The translations under genes were made by a program, and so were the position numbers. Below the pieces are notes generated by a model. It did no database searches, was not told where the DNA came from, and saw only the letters and a list, made by a program, of their open reading frames with translations. Of a stretch of 64,000 bases of DNA, positions 63,314 through 64,000 are shown piece after piece. This DNA is from Hyphomicrobiales bacterium (GTDB lineage Bacteria > Pseudomonadota > Alphaproteobacteria > Rhizobiales > Rhizobiaceae), in the NCBI GenBank assembly GCA_900469345.1, contig UBWZ01000004.1, positions 124,001 through 188,000 of the forward strand, written 5' to 3'. The stretch's first letter is position 1; every line of letters begins with the position of its first letter.

Positions 63314-64000
63314 GTGCAGAGCAGGACCACCAGCCACATCTTGACGGAGCACGGCGACCCGATTGCACAGCGGGGCAAGCGCAGCGTCCGCGAGGCGCTG
63401 CTTCAGCGCCTGATTGAAATGGTTGTGTCCGGAAAGCTTGCCGAAAACTCGACGCTGCCGAACGAGGCGGATCTCACGGAGCAGTTCGGCGTCAGCCGGA
63501 CGAGCCTGCGGGAAGCGATGCAGTATCTTGGCGCCCTCGGAATGGTACGGTCGCGAACCCGGGCCGGAACCACCGTGCTTCCGCGCGAGAACTGGAACTA
63601 TCTCGATCCGATCGTCCTCGATGTCATGCTGACCCAGGGAGGGGACGACCTCTTTTACTCCTCGCTGATCGATGCAAGGCAATTGCTTGAGCCGGCCGCG
63701 GCGGCCCAGGCGGCCGCCAACGCCAATGCCCGGCAGCTCTACCAGATTTCCAAAGCGTTCGAGGACATGGTCGAGGCCAACTCGCGGGACACGGAAGAGT
63801 GGAGCCGCGCCGACCTCGACTTCCACACCGCCATCATCAACGCCAGCGGCAACTGGGTGTATCGCCAGTTTGCAAGCGCCATCCGCGCCGCTTTGCTGGC
63901 CAGCTTCCGGCTGACCAACCGCGCCAGCCAGTCTCATGAACAGGCAATCCTGAAGCATCAGGATGTGCTCGAGGCGATCCGCATGCGGCGCCCGGAGGCA
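63314..64000 (+). CDS. FadR-type GntR transcriptional regulator (DgoR-like), 3' end outside window
   Basis: Visible part is 229 residues. N-terminal winged helix (REALLQRLIEMVVSGKLAENSTLPNEADLTEQFGVSRTSLREAMQYL) is followed by an FCD effector domain (LIDARQLLEPAAAAQAAA, DLDFHTAIINASGN) with the Asp/His metal-site residues typical of FCD proteins. The start is GTG at 63314 with ggaaggga upstream; an ATG at 63419 would cut off the helix-turn-helix. It is divergent from the dgoD operon and is its probable repressor, sensing a sugar acid. Confidence 0.88.
   Translation, partial: MQSRTTSHILTEHGDPIAQRGKRSVREALLQRLIEMVVSGKLAENSTLPNEADLTEQFGVSRTSLREAMQYLGALGMVRSRTRAGTTVLPRENWNYLDPIVLDVMLTQGGDDLFYSSLIDARQLLEPAAAAQAAANANARQLYQISKAFEDMVEANSRDTEEWSRADLDFHTAIINASGNWVYRQFASAIRAALLASFRLTNRASQSHEQAILKHQDVLEAIRMRRPEA

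Overview
The window is dense, GC-rich alphaproteobacterial DNA with short intergenic gaps and many ATGA start/stop overlaps. The gene set points to a plant-associated member of the Rhizobiaceae (Rhizobium, Agrobacterium, Ensifer or Shinella type). It includes an RpiR-controlled iol cluster, MocD/MocE/MocF-type rhizopine demethylase genes, an ExsH-like succinoglycan-type glucanase and several RbsABC-type sugar importers. I see no tRNA, rRNA, CRISPR array, insertion sequence or phage gene.

Layout. (1) 1-6227: end of an RND pump adaptor gene, an EF-hand protein, an MscS channel, a small Cys-repeat secreted protein and a DesK-like sensor kinase with its LuxR-type regulator. A 12-bp palindrome (CCATGATCATGG) stands before the effector genes and a 10/12 variant before the regulator, which suggests one envelope regulon. 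(2) 6292-15000: inositol catabolism, idhA divergent from iolR-iolC-iolD-iolE-iolB and a second Gfo/Idh dehydrogenase, with GGAA-N6-TTCC-like IolR boxes. (3) 15100-24618: an inositol/rhizopine-type ABC importer, an IolI-like isomerase, a LacI-type regulator and divergent mocD-mocE-mocF plus a degenerate PanB-like gene. This looks like uptake and oxidative O-demethylation of a methylated inositol amine feeding the iol pathway. (4) 24630-31784: an orphan receiver, an RTX/GH16 glucanase, a DUF2147-like protein, and a type III polyketide synthase with an ICMT-like methyltransferase, an MFS pump and a LysR gene.

(5) 31880-41700: a seven-gene guanidine assimilation operon. The carboxylase and two DUF1989 proteins would usually be called urea carboxylase and its associated proteins. 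The leader carries a clear guanidine-I (ykkC) riboswitch followed by an intrinsic terminator, and just upstream is a near-consensus sigma-54 promoter. Guanidine sensing and nitrogen control are therefore layered on one transcript. (6) 41793-51238: genes that do not match a pathway I know: an M20 amidohydrolase, a Cys-less TenA, a BtpA/SgcQ TIM barrel, a PfkB kinase, a glutamine-amidotransferase-like protein, a phosphotriesterase-like hydrolase, a sugar ABC importer and a LacI repressor with tandem operators. This is the best candidate for an undescribed catabolic system. (7) 51483-54856: overlapping diguanylate cyclase and HD-GYP genes, a small membrane protein, an orphan terminator that may end a small RNA, and a cold-shock gene. 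(8) 54997-64000: a galactose/galactonate-type operon (RbsABC importer, aldose 1-epimerase, GMC oxidoreductase, D-galactonate dehydratase, SDR) divergent from a FadR-type GntR regulator cut by the window edge.

All calls come from reading the sequence. No database search was run.
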